DNA of 64,000 nucleotides from Eonycteris spelaea (taxonomy: Eukaryota > Chordata > Mammalia > Chiroptera > Pteropodidae): NCBI GenBank assembly GCA_003508835.1, contig PUFA01000034.1:4552501-4616500 (forward strand), in the 5' to 3' direction. Below the pieces are notes generated by a model, which saw nothing but the letters and a program-made list of their open reading frames with translations, did no database searches and was not told the origin of the DNA. Of the stretch, positions 48,124 through 58,860 are shown in pieces. A program made the position numbers and the translations under genes. Position 1 is the first letter of the stretch. The number at the start of each line of letters is the position of its first letter.

Positions 48124-48255
48124 GCGAAGAGTGTGACATCGACATAAACGAATGTGACAGTAACCCCTGCCACCATGCCGGCACCTGCCTGGACCAGCCC
48201 AATGGTTACACCTGCCACTGCCCACACGGCTGGGTGGGAGCAAACTGTGAAATCC
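48124..48255 (+). CDS. DNER: DNER last EGF-repeat exon (calcium-binding type)
   Basis: The acceptor is cttag at 48119-48123 and the donor gtaagt at 48256; the length is 132 nt, phase 1. It reads EECDIDINECDSNPC, HHAGTCLDQPNG, HCPHGWVGANCEI. The D-I-D-I-N-E-C start is the calcium-binding EGF signature. CDSNPC fits the O-glucose consensus and CHHAGTC the O-fucose consensus. All six cysteines of this repeat are present, and it is the one closest to the membrane. Relative to the human protein as remembered, only two or three residues differ. The exon looks intact and under constraint, which argues against long-standing loss of the gene. Confidence 0.96.
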
Positions 48256-49559
48256 GTAAGTATGCTGCTGCTCAGCTGCTATCATTCAACCTCACATTTT
48301 CATCCATCAAGAAGAGGGACCCGCCATGTCCAGCCAGCCCCCCGTCACGCACAGCTGAGGCAGTGAGGCCCAGAGGGATCACGTGAGTCACCACGCCTCC
48401 CAAGCCCCAGCGTCTTATGTGCTGCTCACCGCATTATGCCGCTCGCACGCCTTCCTGAGTCTGAATTCAGCATTTCCTCGGAGACGGGGACGTGCAGATG
48501 TCACCCAGAGTTCAGGGCCACCAACCAGCCAAAAATGTGCTGAACCGAGAACATTAGGACCGTGTCACAAAATAGAGTCTCTGTGCTGAAAATGTAAAAA
48601 AAAAACCACACTGAATGTAAATTCACCTTGCATTTCTGTCTGCAAGTGTCTGCAAATGTGTTAGGTTCCGTCAGATGTCTGGAGAAGAGTCCGGTGAGCA
48701 TGAGCATAAAAGAAAATTTGAAAAACATTTTGAGCTGCCGAGAGCTAAGTGTTCTCTAAAGATGAACTAACCGAAGTTCAAAATGTCAGAATCAAGATTT
48801 TATACCTTAAAACAGCATATCTACTAGGGCCAGGTGAAAATGAGAAATAACATGGAATTGGGTTTTCGGTTGCCTTGTAAATTGCTAAGAATTCGCCTTT
48901 GGACAGTGTTTCCTTCTAATTGAATTTAGTCGGGGCAGTTGGATCTTTCATGAGCTCCCCCTGGGGCCTCTCACCCCTTCCCCGACTCTTCGTCAGGTAA
49001 AGACAGCTCATCCACTGTGAGTTTTGCAGGGGGAAGGTATGTATACGCGGCTCTGTCTGTCTGTCTCCTTCTGAGATGGGCTGTCGGCTCCCTCTGCTCC
49101 CTGATATGTTTCAGGACCGGGCCTCTCACTCATGGTCCACACTGACTGTGCCTGGCTGGGCTTGTCTCATTCTTAGTGTGTGTCTGAGGCGGAGGTGGTT
49201 AGTATTAGGAAACCTTATCCACAGATACGGACCAGATTCTCCAACTTCAACTTCACCAATAACGAAGGTGCTGTTTGGCCTCTTCTCTGCTCACTCTTTG
49301 TCTTTGCTCTTGGCTCAGAAGTTGAGGGGAGAAGAAGGTAATTGAAGGTAAAAGAAGGCCTCCTCTTCAGCCTTCCCAAATGCTCCTAAACAGAATGGTC
49401 CTCAGACCCACTGTCCTTGCTGAAGATGGGTGAGAAATACTCCCTTGTTGGAGAAAGAGGAAGAAAGAGATCCCAATGGTAAAAATGCTAAGGGCTGTGA
49501 TGTGTTGGATGCTAAGACTAAAGTCGATGTAGGATGTGAAGCCCTGTCTGGCAGGGTCT

Positions 49560-49735
49560 TTGGTGGAAAAGACCGCAGGCTTGGATTAGTAGGATCTCGC
49601 TTCCCACCCTGGCCTCGGTGCTCCTGTATGGCTGTACTTTGTCGTGCTGTGTCTCAGTGTACTTAGCCATAAAACGGGACCAGTTTTCATTCTAAAAATT
49701 GGTGGCATTGTGAAATGACAAATTTTGTACCTTGG
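49560..49735 (+). repeat. MIR SINE, diverged
   Basis: MIR-like words ('gcaggcttggattagtagg', 'gtgtctcagtgtacttagccataaaacggga') in the expected order. Confidence 0.5.
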
Positions 49736-49944
49736 GGCAGAATATCTAATTTATAGCTTTTAAATCTTAGTTGTGAAAATAAGTATGTAACAGAGTGTGG
49801 AGAAGTCAGGGACACACAGAATACCTTTAAGAAGTTGAGAAGTAAAATTCTGTAATTATAAAAAAAACCTACATTTTACTTCCAAGGATGATAGTGTAAG
49901 TAAAAGACACACAAGGATGAAATAATAGAAAGGATAAAAGTTGG

Positions 49945-50105
49945 CTGCATATTCTAGCTATGTGACCTGTGCAAACAAATTCGCCTCTTGGAATCTTGTC
50001 TTTCTCACTTGTGAAATGGTGACAGGAAGGTGGCTGTGAGGGTTAAAGGAGGCAAATATGTGTGTATTTCTGCTGTGCAGTTGGCACTAAATAAATCCTA
50101 GTTGA
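49945..50105 (+). repeat. MIR SINE
   Basis: 'ctagctatgtgacctgtgcaaacaaattcgcctc', 'tctttctcacttgtgaaatggtgac' and 'ggttaaaggaggcaaatatgtgt' fit MIR. Confidence 0.7.
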
Positions 50106-50739
50106 CCTTTTTCACTCTATTGTAGCTCCTATACTATGAGCTATTCCCAGGGAGGTGAACCTTTGCAATTGTCTTTTTAGACAGTGCATCTGCAGGGCAT
50201 GGGCCACCCCGAGTGGCCGGGGGTGATGGCACATCTTGGTCCACACTTGGGCTCTCTGTTTGCCCAGAACAGCGATTTCCACCTGATGATCTCATTTGCA
50301 TCTCTCCAGGAAGCCAATGTATTGAAATAAATGTCATCACAGATTAGGCTCACAGCGCTGGGTGCTTCCACCCTTGACCTGAGTGTAACGATGGAGAACA
50401 TGCATGGAAGTTTCCAGTGATGTGTAGCTGGAGTCAGTGGCCAGTGTCTAAAGAATTGGATCTAAATCACATGGAGTGGATCCAAGGACCAGGAGTACAA
50501 GCAGGGTCTGGCCTGTCAGCAGACAGGGAAGATGTAAGAGGCCCCCAGCCATGTGGAGCCACGGGACCTGTGGCCTCTGAGGTCTCTTTTTAACCCTGTG
50601 GGCATCTGCAAGCTTCCGAAGTGTCCAAAAACCTAGAAGAGGCTCCACGGATGATGTAAGGTCAGGTCAGGAAAGGTCAGATGTACTTGGAGAAGAGAGG
50701 GAGGCCTGGCCCATGCACCTGCTGATCTGTCAAAGGCAG

Positions 50740-50990
50740 CATGGGAGCCTCCCTTTAGCCTGACCTCTGCCTCCAGAGGCCACGTCACCTGCCTCCCTTT
50801 ATTACTCAGTCTGCTTTAGCCACATTTTCCTCCCTTCTCATCCTTGAACAGGCCAAGTTCATTCCTGCCTTCAGGGCCTTCGCCTGTACTATTCCATATC
50901 CCTAGAACTCTCTTTCTTCCGATTTTAGCACACCTACCTTCTTCTCAGCGTCTAGGTTTTGGCTCAAATGGCACTTTCCCGGCCGCCCGT
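50740..50990 (+). repeat. L2 LINE fragment
   Basis: 'ggccaagttcattcctgccttcagggccttcgcctgtactattcc' and 'ttttggctcaaatggcactttcccggccgcc' are diagnostic L2 3' words. Confidence 0.75.
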
Positions 50991-51415
50991 ATTAGTTTCC
51001 TACTGCCAGTTACCACAAACTTAATGGCTTTAAACAACGACACAAATTTATCATCTTATAATTCTGGAGGACAGGAGTCCAAAATGAGTCTCACTGGGGC
51101 CAGCGGCGGGGCTGGCTAAGGAAGAATCCTTTTCCTTGCCTTCCCCAACTTCCAGAGGCTGTCTGCATTCCCCTCCTCCATCCTCAGGGCCAGCAATCAC
51201 ATCATGTCGACCTCTGCTTCCATGCTTACACCTTCCTCTCCCAGCTCTCGTGCTTCTCTCTTTCCCTTACCTTACAGGGACTCTTGTGATTACAGTGGGC
51301 CCACCTGGATAATCCAGGATAATCTCGCCACCCACAAATCCTTAATTCAATCACATCTGCAAAGGTCTTTTTTCCATGTACCATAACATACAGATTCTGA
51401 AAAACAGGATTCGTT
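50990..51415 (-). mobile_element. MLT1-like LTR, antisense
   Basis: 'gtattagtttcctactgccagttaccacaaacttaatggc', 'cttataattctggaggacaggagtcc', 'gattacagtgggcccacctggataatccaggataatctc' mark an antisense ERVL-MaLR-like LTR that interrupts the preceding L2. Confidence 0.55.
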
Positions 51416-53339
51416 CAACCCTGGGAGACGAGGCTTCTGCCCTCTATAGCACCCTACCAGGAGGGTCTCGTTTCTCCTTCCCATGTGTTCTTAACAATTT
51501 CAGTGTTGTGGGATGATTTAGAAACAGTTTTTCCTGTTACAGCACCATCTTAATCATTATGATGAGTATTTGCAGGATGTGGTACGTAGAGTGAATGCCT
51601 CTCTCAGGAACAGGGAACAGTTCCAGGCCTGAGACTCACGCCACTGACCAACCGCAAGATGGGAGGAAGGCGAATTCATTTTCAGAGCTCAGTTTCATCA
51701 CACGTAAAATGAAATGTTTAGTGTTCTTCCTTCTAGCTTTGGAATTATAGGATCTACCCACAAAGTAGTATCATATATTCTGCCAGGAGGCGCAGATATA
51801 ATCAGGCAGATATTTCATTTTGCCTTTTCCCTTACAAAACACCACAGAATGTTTCCCAGTGCACAAGGAAAGAGAAATTCAGCATAAAATATATATGGGA
51901 CACTCACAAATACACACTTAGAGTTTATACACATCCAGAAAACGAAGCCTTCGCCTGTGCAGGGTGCCGCACATGGAAATGAATCACTTTTTCATTAGCC
52001 ATCTCTAGAGAGTCTGAGGCTCAGTGGGATTCACATGCAAAGTCATACCAATTTAGTGGCTCTGTGGCTACGTCCTATGCCCAGTGTTTACCCCAATAAT
52101 GGATGTTTCTTAGAAATTTGCCTCTTTAGAGTTATTACTTGGCTTCCAGTAAGAAGCAGAAATTGAGCAGACCACAAAGATTTATTAAAACCATCAAGAA
52201 AATTAATCCAGATCTATCCTAAGAGGATCATTCAAGTAGCTGTGGTGTTTTATACATATTCAGAGGCAAATGCAAACCCTACATTCTGGAAATTAACTAA
52301 CAACCCTGGTAAAATTTTAATTCTCTGCTATTTGTTCTTACAGCCTTGGGACTGATCACAATTTTGGGGGGGGAGGGGGGTGGGATTTTAATAAAAATTT
52401 TGCTTTCCAAGAATCAAGGTCTAAAAATCAAAATTGCTGTGAATCTTTACGTAGTGGTGTTATGTATCGTGTGTAGGAGCTGTAGGGTTTATACAGTTGT
52501 AGTTGACAGTAAGTCTTGCTGATAGATAGTTGGCCAATTATGTGCACTGAACAGTTGTATCTATGGTTAAACATTGAATTAGTGATGTTCTACAGTTGAG
52601 AAATAGGCGGATAGGCCAGCTTGGACTACACAGTCAATCAATAATCAAGGGCCTCTTATTGTCAGATGTGGAACGTGAGCCCATGATGTAGAGATGAACG
52701 GCTCAGCGTCCGCCTCAGGGGTGGCTCATGACACGTAGTGGGAGGTGCCGTAGGGCTCTGTGCAGGCTGCTCGAGCAGCCCAGCTCAGGGGCCCGCAGGG
52801 GCTACAGACGGTGACCTGGGCCTCTTCTCCTCAAAATGTGTGGGATTTAACGATGGTTGAAGAAAACTATCAAGTGATTATGTTATGTGGGCTGTCTTTA
52901 TTGTACAAATTCGTTGGGTTCTTTGGTTCTTATGTTCATATAAGCTAGGATTTTTAAAAAATAGAATGAATCCTTCTCCCCATTCAGACCTCCATTTCAC
53001 TCCCCAGAGGTAACGATTATTAACCACTGATAGTAGATTTTCCTTGATGTATTCGGTCAGCATGTAAGTCCTTACTTTCTCCTGTACAAATGTGAGTGTT
53101 CTATAATATTGTTCTGCTTCTTGCTTTTATGCTTAAGAGCATATTGATATTTATAATATACCGAGTGCTTCTCCATGGGTTTATGCAGATTTTCTCCATT
53201 CGTTTAATGTCACTAGGTTTCTATTCCAGCCCCTCAAACCCTTTCTTCACATGCAGTCAGAGGCATCTTTTCTTCAAGTTTTTTAAGAACATGTAGCCTT
53301 TTCCCTTTTTAAATTTTCTTCCGATTTTTTATTGTGTCA

Positions 53340-53522
53340 AAATACAAATAATGCAAGATTAACTCTCTTAACCATTTTTAAGTGGATGTTCAGTGGTATT
53401 ACAAGCATTGTTGTGCAACCGTCACCACCATCCATCTCCAGAACATTCTTCTTGCACACATGAAGCTCTGTGCCCATTAAACACTAACTCCCATGACCCC
53501 TTTCCCTCAGCGCCTGGCAAGT
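53340..53522 (-). repeat. L1 3' UTR fragment, antisense
   Basis: 'ttaaccatttttaagtggatgttcagtgg', 'ttgtgcaaccgtcaccaccatccatctccagaacattc', 'cccattaaacactaactcccatgacccctttccctcagcgcctggcaa' is the familiar antisense L1 3' UTR. It is cut off by the CT tract that follows. Confidence 0.8.
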
Positions 53523-53524
53523 AC

Positions 53525-53551
53525 CTTTCTTTCTTTTTCTTTCTTTCTTTT

Positions 53552-53591
<40 letters not shown>

Positions 53592-53609
53592 TTCTTCTTT
53601 CTTCTTCCT

Positions 53610-53640
<31 letters not shown>

Positions 53641-53659
53641 CTTCTTTCTTTCTTTTCCT

Positions 53660-53724
<65 letters not shown>

Positions 53725-53818
53725 TTCTTCCTTCCTTCCTTCCTTCCTTCCTTCCTTCCTTCCTTCCTTCCTTCCTTCCTTCCTTCCTTCCTTCCTTCCT
53801 TCCTTCCTTCTCTCTTCT
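53525..53818. repeat. (CTTT)n then (CCTT)n satellite tract
   Basis: About 200 bases of mostly CTTT units switch near 53725 to about 80 bases of pure CCTT. Long Phe/Ser/Leu frames on + and Lys/Glu/Gly/Arg frames on - are artefacts of the tetranucleotide. Confidence 0.97.
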
Positions 53819-53879
53819 TTTCCCCCACATCCCAGCCTCCGATGAGCCCACTTTTCTATTTTCCCTTGCTCTTAATCTC

Positions 53880-53945
53880 AGACAGCCAGCACTATGTGTC
53901 AGGCACCTGACACACAGTAGGTGCTTACTTAATATTTGTTGAGTG
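53880..53945 (+). repeat. MIR/L2-type tail
   Basis: 'tcaggcacctgacacacagtaggtgcttacttaatatttgttgagtgac' is the shared 3' tail motif of L2/MIR elements. Confidence 0.6.
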
Positions 53946-56809
53946 ACTGGGTACCTATGAAGAAGATGAGTTTTTCTCTCCATCCCCTTTTCCACTCCTT
54001 CCTCTTCTGATTATGCTTAATAAGAGTTGTTAACTTTTTTCAGTCTCAACTACTTCGATTGCCCAGCTTACTTTTAGCTGTGAAAAACATAAAGAAATTT
54101 GAAATCCCTCCTCACATTCGTTCCAGGCAGCAGACGGTTCAAAAACGATCTACTTATCTAAGTGATGTCTACGCAAAACAGTCTCAACTCACTTACTTTC
54201 ACACTTTTTAAATAAAAAGGTGGACATTTACTATTCTAGCTACATTCACCTAGGTAAATGAAAAAAAAGATATGGATGATATAGCTTAGAATTCAATTTA
54301 TGACTCCAGTGACATCTCTTTTGGCGGGGTGGGGATTGTTGGTAGGTCTGGTTTTATTCTCACCTTGGCCACTAACTGCCTTTCGCCTTCAGCGTCCCCT
54401 CTGGTAGAGCCCCTCTCCCTAGCTCAAGGTGATATCTTAGGACCAGTTGAAATAGTAAATACAAAAGCACTTTGGAAAATATAAAACCTCCAAGAAATTG
54501 AGTTTAAGCTGAAATACCAATGATCCCTCAGACCCGTAATTGTGACATTTTTTCCTGAGCCGTTTGTGCACACAAATCCTGGTCACGCACCTGCTGGAGC
54601 AGATGAGATCACCCCAGCCCACGGCGCTGGTGCCTGATTCTTCCCCAGGCGGTGCCGAAGCCAGCATAGTAAATGATTCATGCGCTGGGACTCCAGGACG
54701 TGGCAGAAAGATGACTTATGAGAGCGTGTGGCCCCAGAAACGGCAGCTGCGGCCACCTGGTGCAGATCAATTTGCTGCCTCTCAGACCAAGCGCTGGATT
54801 TATTCTCCTCCAGCCTGGCTGCTAATCTGATTAGCGTGTCAAGCAGCCTCACTGACTTATCAGAGAAGCTGTAGATGATAGTAGGTAGAAAAAGCAAGAA
54901 GCGGAGATGCGGGGAAGGGGGGGAGGTGGATAGCTGAGGTTTTAGGTGAAATTTTGAGAAAGTTTTCCCCGAAGTCCAAACAGCTTGGAACGCAGAGTTT
55001 GGGGAAACAGAGCAGATGGTCAGACACGCGAGCGTTTAGGCAGCCCTTCAGGCCTGGGACAACGTGCAGGGTCCAGGACCCAGCACGGTCGTTTTTTTCC
55101 CAGGGTCGTGACCTTGGTTGTGTACTCCCTATGTGGACGCAGTTCATATAAGCTACTTGCACAAGGTCGTGCATCAGCCATCAGGTCCCTGACTCACGTG
55201 GTCCTGCCGTAGCAATCAGATCTGAGCACTTGACCAAGCTGGAGCAGAAACAGTACAGGCTGCCAGTGTGTTTTTGCTAAGTGGGTGTTACAGCATGCTC
55301 TGTGCGTGTTGGCCTCCAGCCTGCAACTGGATTTTTCAGAGAATGTCGAAACACTTGCAAACCAAGTGAGTCACACTTCTCTTCCAGCCAGGAAAATGAG
55401 TTAGTTGTCTCTCAGTGTGCCCAGTTACGGCCAAGTGCAATGGCTGCTGGTTTGGGGGCGGGGTCTCGGTTCTAGTTTCACAAAAGACGTTCTGTCTTCC
55501 ACGGCGACCATTTCTTTGCAGTGATTTATGCTGGTCCATCTGCCTGTATGTGCGTTGGCTCAGATGGAGCAGCGGCTGCACTAATGGTCAGTTCTGTGCG
55601 AGCTCAGACGGCCGGGCTCATGTGGCAAAGCGAGGCTTCGAAGGTGAAGCCTCATGAAAAATGCAGGCGTCACGAGATCTGGACGCAAACTCAGAAGTCA
55701 CTTTATTTGTCCCATTCTTCTTAAACTCTCAGGCACCATCCAGGTTCCGGGCATGTGTCATTTTCCCATGAGGCTTCTAGGAAGGGGGTCTGCGTGCCTG
55801 AATCCTTGTTTGGGTGTTTATCTGTCTTCCGCAGACTGTAACTTTTCAAGAGAAAGAATAGCTGATTCTCAGAGTCTGTGGTCACTGGAGAGGTTGCAAA
55901 TACTCTCCCCTAAAATGAGTGAGAAGAATCCTGAGGAACTCAGGCCTGTTCCCATCCCCCCATTCCCACTTCCCTGCCCCCCCGAACCCATTTCCAGGCA
56001 CCTGGAGTCCCAACGTGGCAGTGATGGCCTGGAGGTGGGGGCGGTACGAGCAGAGAAGGCATCCTCTTTTCCACAGGAGCTTAGCTTCTCTTTGGTCTTC
56101 CCTGGCCCTTTCTAATGTTCACAGCTTCCTTTCAAATCCCGGTCATGTTACAGAGCATTCCATCTGTGTGCAGGTCTGTCAGTAGGACCCGTGTGACGCT
56201 CCTGACCTGTGCCAGACACACAGATTACATCCTAGCCTTCCATTTTTGCCTTGAGCATACAGATTGGTGCTTTTTTTTTGGAATAATGCTCGATGAGCCT
56301 CAGGGCATGTGGCACAGAGGACACCAGCCTCCTTCTCTTTAACTTTTCCTCTTTCGCCACCCAAGCTGCTTCTGCATAGGGACCGCCTGCTACATATGCA
56401 GCTGTGGGCTATCTTCCTTTTTTTTTTTTTTTAACGTGTTTTTAGCTTATGCTCACAGCAAGCCTATGGGGTATATATTGCTCTTTTCATCTTATAAAGG
56501 AAGGGAGGTCAAGTAAACGTCGTAGCCTGGATTGAAAGCAAGGTTGGTGTGATCCTAAGGCGCATATTCCTTCCACTAGTTATTTTGGAAGATAATCCCA
56601 TGGGTGTTTTCTTCAAATAATTTATTGCTCATTTTTAAATTATTATAAAAGGAATACATTATTATTAAAAAAAAATAGGAAAGGCCTGAGAAGTATAAAG
56701 AAAGACAGAAAAAGGACGTGTAATTCTGCCTGGCAGAGATCACTGTTGTTAGCACATCACCATGAGAGACAGAGTCTGAGGACGCAGATGGAGACTTGCA
56801 TTCCACAGA

Positions 56810-56965
56810 CTCGCCCAGGAAGTGACGTCATCTTCCTAGGCCTCATCTCTAAGTGGGGAGAGAGAAGAACATGTCTTCTGGTGATTGTGATGATTAAATG
56901 AGATGTTTTCAAAGAAGTTTAGTCCACAGTAAGAAAAGAACAAATGTTTATCATTATTATCGCTC
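56810..56965 (+). repeat. MIR SINE, 3' half
   Basis: 'cttcctaggcctcatctctaagtggggag', 'gtgattgtgatgattaaatgagatg' and a TTATTATTAT-like tail fit MIR. Confidence 0.6.
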
Positions 56966-57869
56966 TGTCCTTCTGGGCTTTTCAGTATCTGGATAGACAT
57001 TTTACGCTCACATGCAGTCGTACCACACGACCAGGGTCCTGTGTGGTAACCTTCTCTTATCCTTTTGCTGCTTGATGAATATCTTCCCATCTCGCCAAAG
57101 AGTTCACTATTTAGGCTGTATCTCACCTTTCCACTTTTAGAAACTGTGTCATCTGTTGGTGGGATAGAGAGAGTATGAGAGTGGGGACTCTCGTATTTGC
57201 TGTAACGTTTTGTTTTGTTGAAAACAAACTGAAAAAAATGAACGTTTATTAACTTTGGCGAGTTCATGGGTGTCTGTGCTCATTTTCCGAACCTTTTTCT
57301 AAATGTGTAATAGTTGATAAATTAACGTTTAAAAATTGTGATGCTGAGAGGAACATTCTCGCACCCAGGGCTTTATGCATGTATGCCTTTATGTACTGTA
57401 GGACACTTTCCTCAGCATAAGTTCCAAACATTGGAATTTCTGGGTCAGAGAATACAGTGTTTACTCCACACAAGGGTTGTCTGTCAACTGACACCTTCCC
57501 CATTTCTGTACTTTTGTCAAATGTAGTTCCCCAAAATTTTATATAGTATTTGGGAACTGACAGAGGAATTGCATTAAAAAAAATACTTATGATGTTAAAC
57601 AGCTTCTGTACGTGTTTCTTTCGTGAATTCCTCTCACGTCCTTGGCCTGTTTTTCTATGGCATGTTCCTGGTTTTCCAGAACGATTAGGAAGAGGCCCTT
57701 ATACACTGACGATATTAATGAGCCCTGGACCTGCATATTATCCCTGGGGAATCATTCTTCCTAGTGTGGACGGCCCTTAGATTTTAAGTTCCCTGTGCAA
57801 GGGCGGCAGGACCTTCCTGTGCTAAAGGCCACGACTCATTGCCAGCGATGTGTTTGTTCTCCCCTTCAG

Positions 57870-58116
57870 ACCTCCAGTGGAAGTCTGGGCACATGGCGGA
57901 GAGCCTCACCAACATGCCCCGGCACTCGCTCTACGTTATCATCGGGGCCCTGTGTGTTGCCTTCGTGCTCATGCTGATCATCCTGATCGTGGGCATCTGC
58001 CGCATCAGCCGCATCGAGTACCAGGGCTCCTCCAGGCCGGCCTACGAGGAGTTCTACAGCTGCCGCAGCATTGACAGCGAGTTGAGCAACGCCCTGGCCT
58101 CCATCCGCCACGCCAG
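57870..58116 (+). CDS. DNER: DNER transmembrane exon; normal donor GT absent
   Basis: The acceptor is ccccttcag; the exon opens with AC, completing histidine from the previous phase-1 exon. It reads HLQWKSGHMAESLTNMPRHS, then a hydrophobic helix (LYVIIGALCVAFVLMLIILI, VGIC), a basic stop-transfer stretch (RISRIEYQG), and a cytoplasmic part containing YEEF, the tyrosine-type sorting motif used for somatodendritic and endosomal targeting. It continues SIDSELSNALASIRHA. Phase 2 with the final exon (starting G then TTTGGG) predicts the end at AG 58115-58116. The intron there starts GG, not GT, so the junction cannot be an ordinary splice site. Unspliced, the frame adds A-R-W-A-E-E-G and stops at 58139-58141, losing the KTKDL end of the tail. 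The cause may be a T-to-G change, a local rearrangement by the adjacent minisatellite, or an assembly error. Confidence 0.92.
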
Positions 58117-58141
58117 GGCCAGATGGGCTGAAGAGGGCTGA
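58117..58141 (+). CDS. DNER: Read-through extension of the transmembrane exon (conditional)
   Basis: If the exon is not spliced at 58116, the same frame continues for seven codons after the arginine and ends at TGA 58139-58141. The sequence contains a perfect tandem 'gggctgaaga' (two copies, 58125-58144), and the first in-frame stop lies inside it. The extension has no similarity to the usual tail. It is coding only if the donor loss is real. Confidence 0.3.
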
Positions 58142-58215
58142 AGAGGCGGGGAGCCAGGGGACCCGGTGGGCCAGGGGGACTGGGGAACCAGGGGACCAGG
58201 TGGGCCGGGGAGAGG
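58141..58215 (+). repeat. G-rich minisatellite at the exon edge
   Basis: The word CCAGGGGACCCGGTGGGCC (58154-58172) recurs as CCAGGGGACCAGGTGGGCC (58188-58206), 34 bases apart with one mismatch. Further GGGG/CTGGGG filler lies between. The runs of G could form a quadruplex in the pre-mRNA. The array begins 25 bases after the predicted exon end. Confidence 0.8.
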
Positions 58216-58639
58216 CTGCTCTCACATGCACACTCCTGGTACCAGGGTTCTGTCGTGGACAGGACTTTATACCTGCACAGAGGTTTCAGGTATGATAGAA
58301 TCTATTGAAGATTGTTGGTGGAGACAGACCTTTAGGCCGCCAATAAGCAAATCTCTTTTCATTTGCTGCTAACTCTGTTTTCATGGAATACGTTCATTCA
58401 TTTGATTTGTGTTTATCGGTGCTATAAATATCTGATTCTTAATTCCTGCATATGGAATATTGTTCAGTGATTTCTTTTTGGAATGTCTCTAGATATGATG
58501 GTCTTCAAAGAGTTGGCATGGATTTAAATAATGGCATTTGATTTAAGGGCTTCCTTAAAAAATGACCCACAGCAATCATTCTGCTTAGAGTTCCTATCAT
58601 ATAAAACAGTATCTTCTTCCAGAGGAGAGAATCCTGGAA

Positions 58640-58860
58640 GGACAAGGAGTTGGTGTGGAATCACAGAGGGACCTGAGTTTGCGTGTCTGAGGGACCTCAC
58701 TGAGCCCAGCCACTCCCCGCCTGACTCAGGATTGTAGACAGGTCATTTAACTTCCCACAGTATATACCCCTCCACTGTAAAAAGGGAGAACGCCACCTCC
58801 TTAGACAATTACGACAATCAGATTAAATTACAAGTATTCGAAGATTGTATAAACATAACA
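58640..58860 (+). repeat. MIR SINE
   Basis: 'gttggtgtggaatcacagagggacctgagtttg', 'ggacctcactgagcccagccactcc', 'gtcatttaacttcccac' and 'ccactgtaaaaagggag' are MIR-like in order. Confidence 0.5.

Larger units (their letters stand above)
48256..57869 (+). other. DNER: DNER intron (9.6 kb)
   Basis: The donor gtaagt at 48256 pairs with ccccttcag at 57861-57869. The stretches 48300-49560, 51420-52940, 53950-56580 and 57000-57860 hold no gene I can support. About 54500-54900 is unique-looking and moderately GC-rich, a possible regulatory element. About 57230-57620 may be diverged antisense L1. Confidence 0.9.

Noticed and set aside
53393..53995. Open frames of 114-162 aa on both strands
   Set aside because: Same reason as the first tract; their non-repetitive ends fall in an L1 fragment and a MIR/L2-type tail.
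58154..58206. Repeat pair considered as CRISPR-like units
   Set aside because: Only two G-rich units with filler rather than unique spacers, in a mammalian gene; a minisatellite is the better explanation.
58200..58206. GTGGGC as a replacement donor for the transmembrane exon
   Set aside because: The context CCAG/GTGGGC is acceptable, but the frame hits TGA at 58139-58141 before reaching it, so the normal tail cannot be restored.
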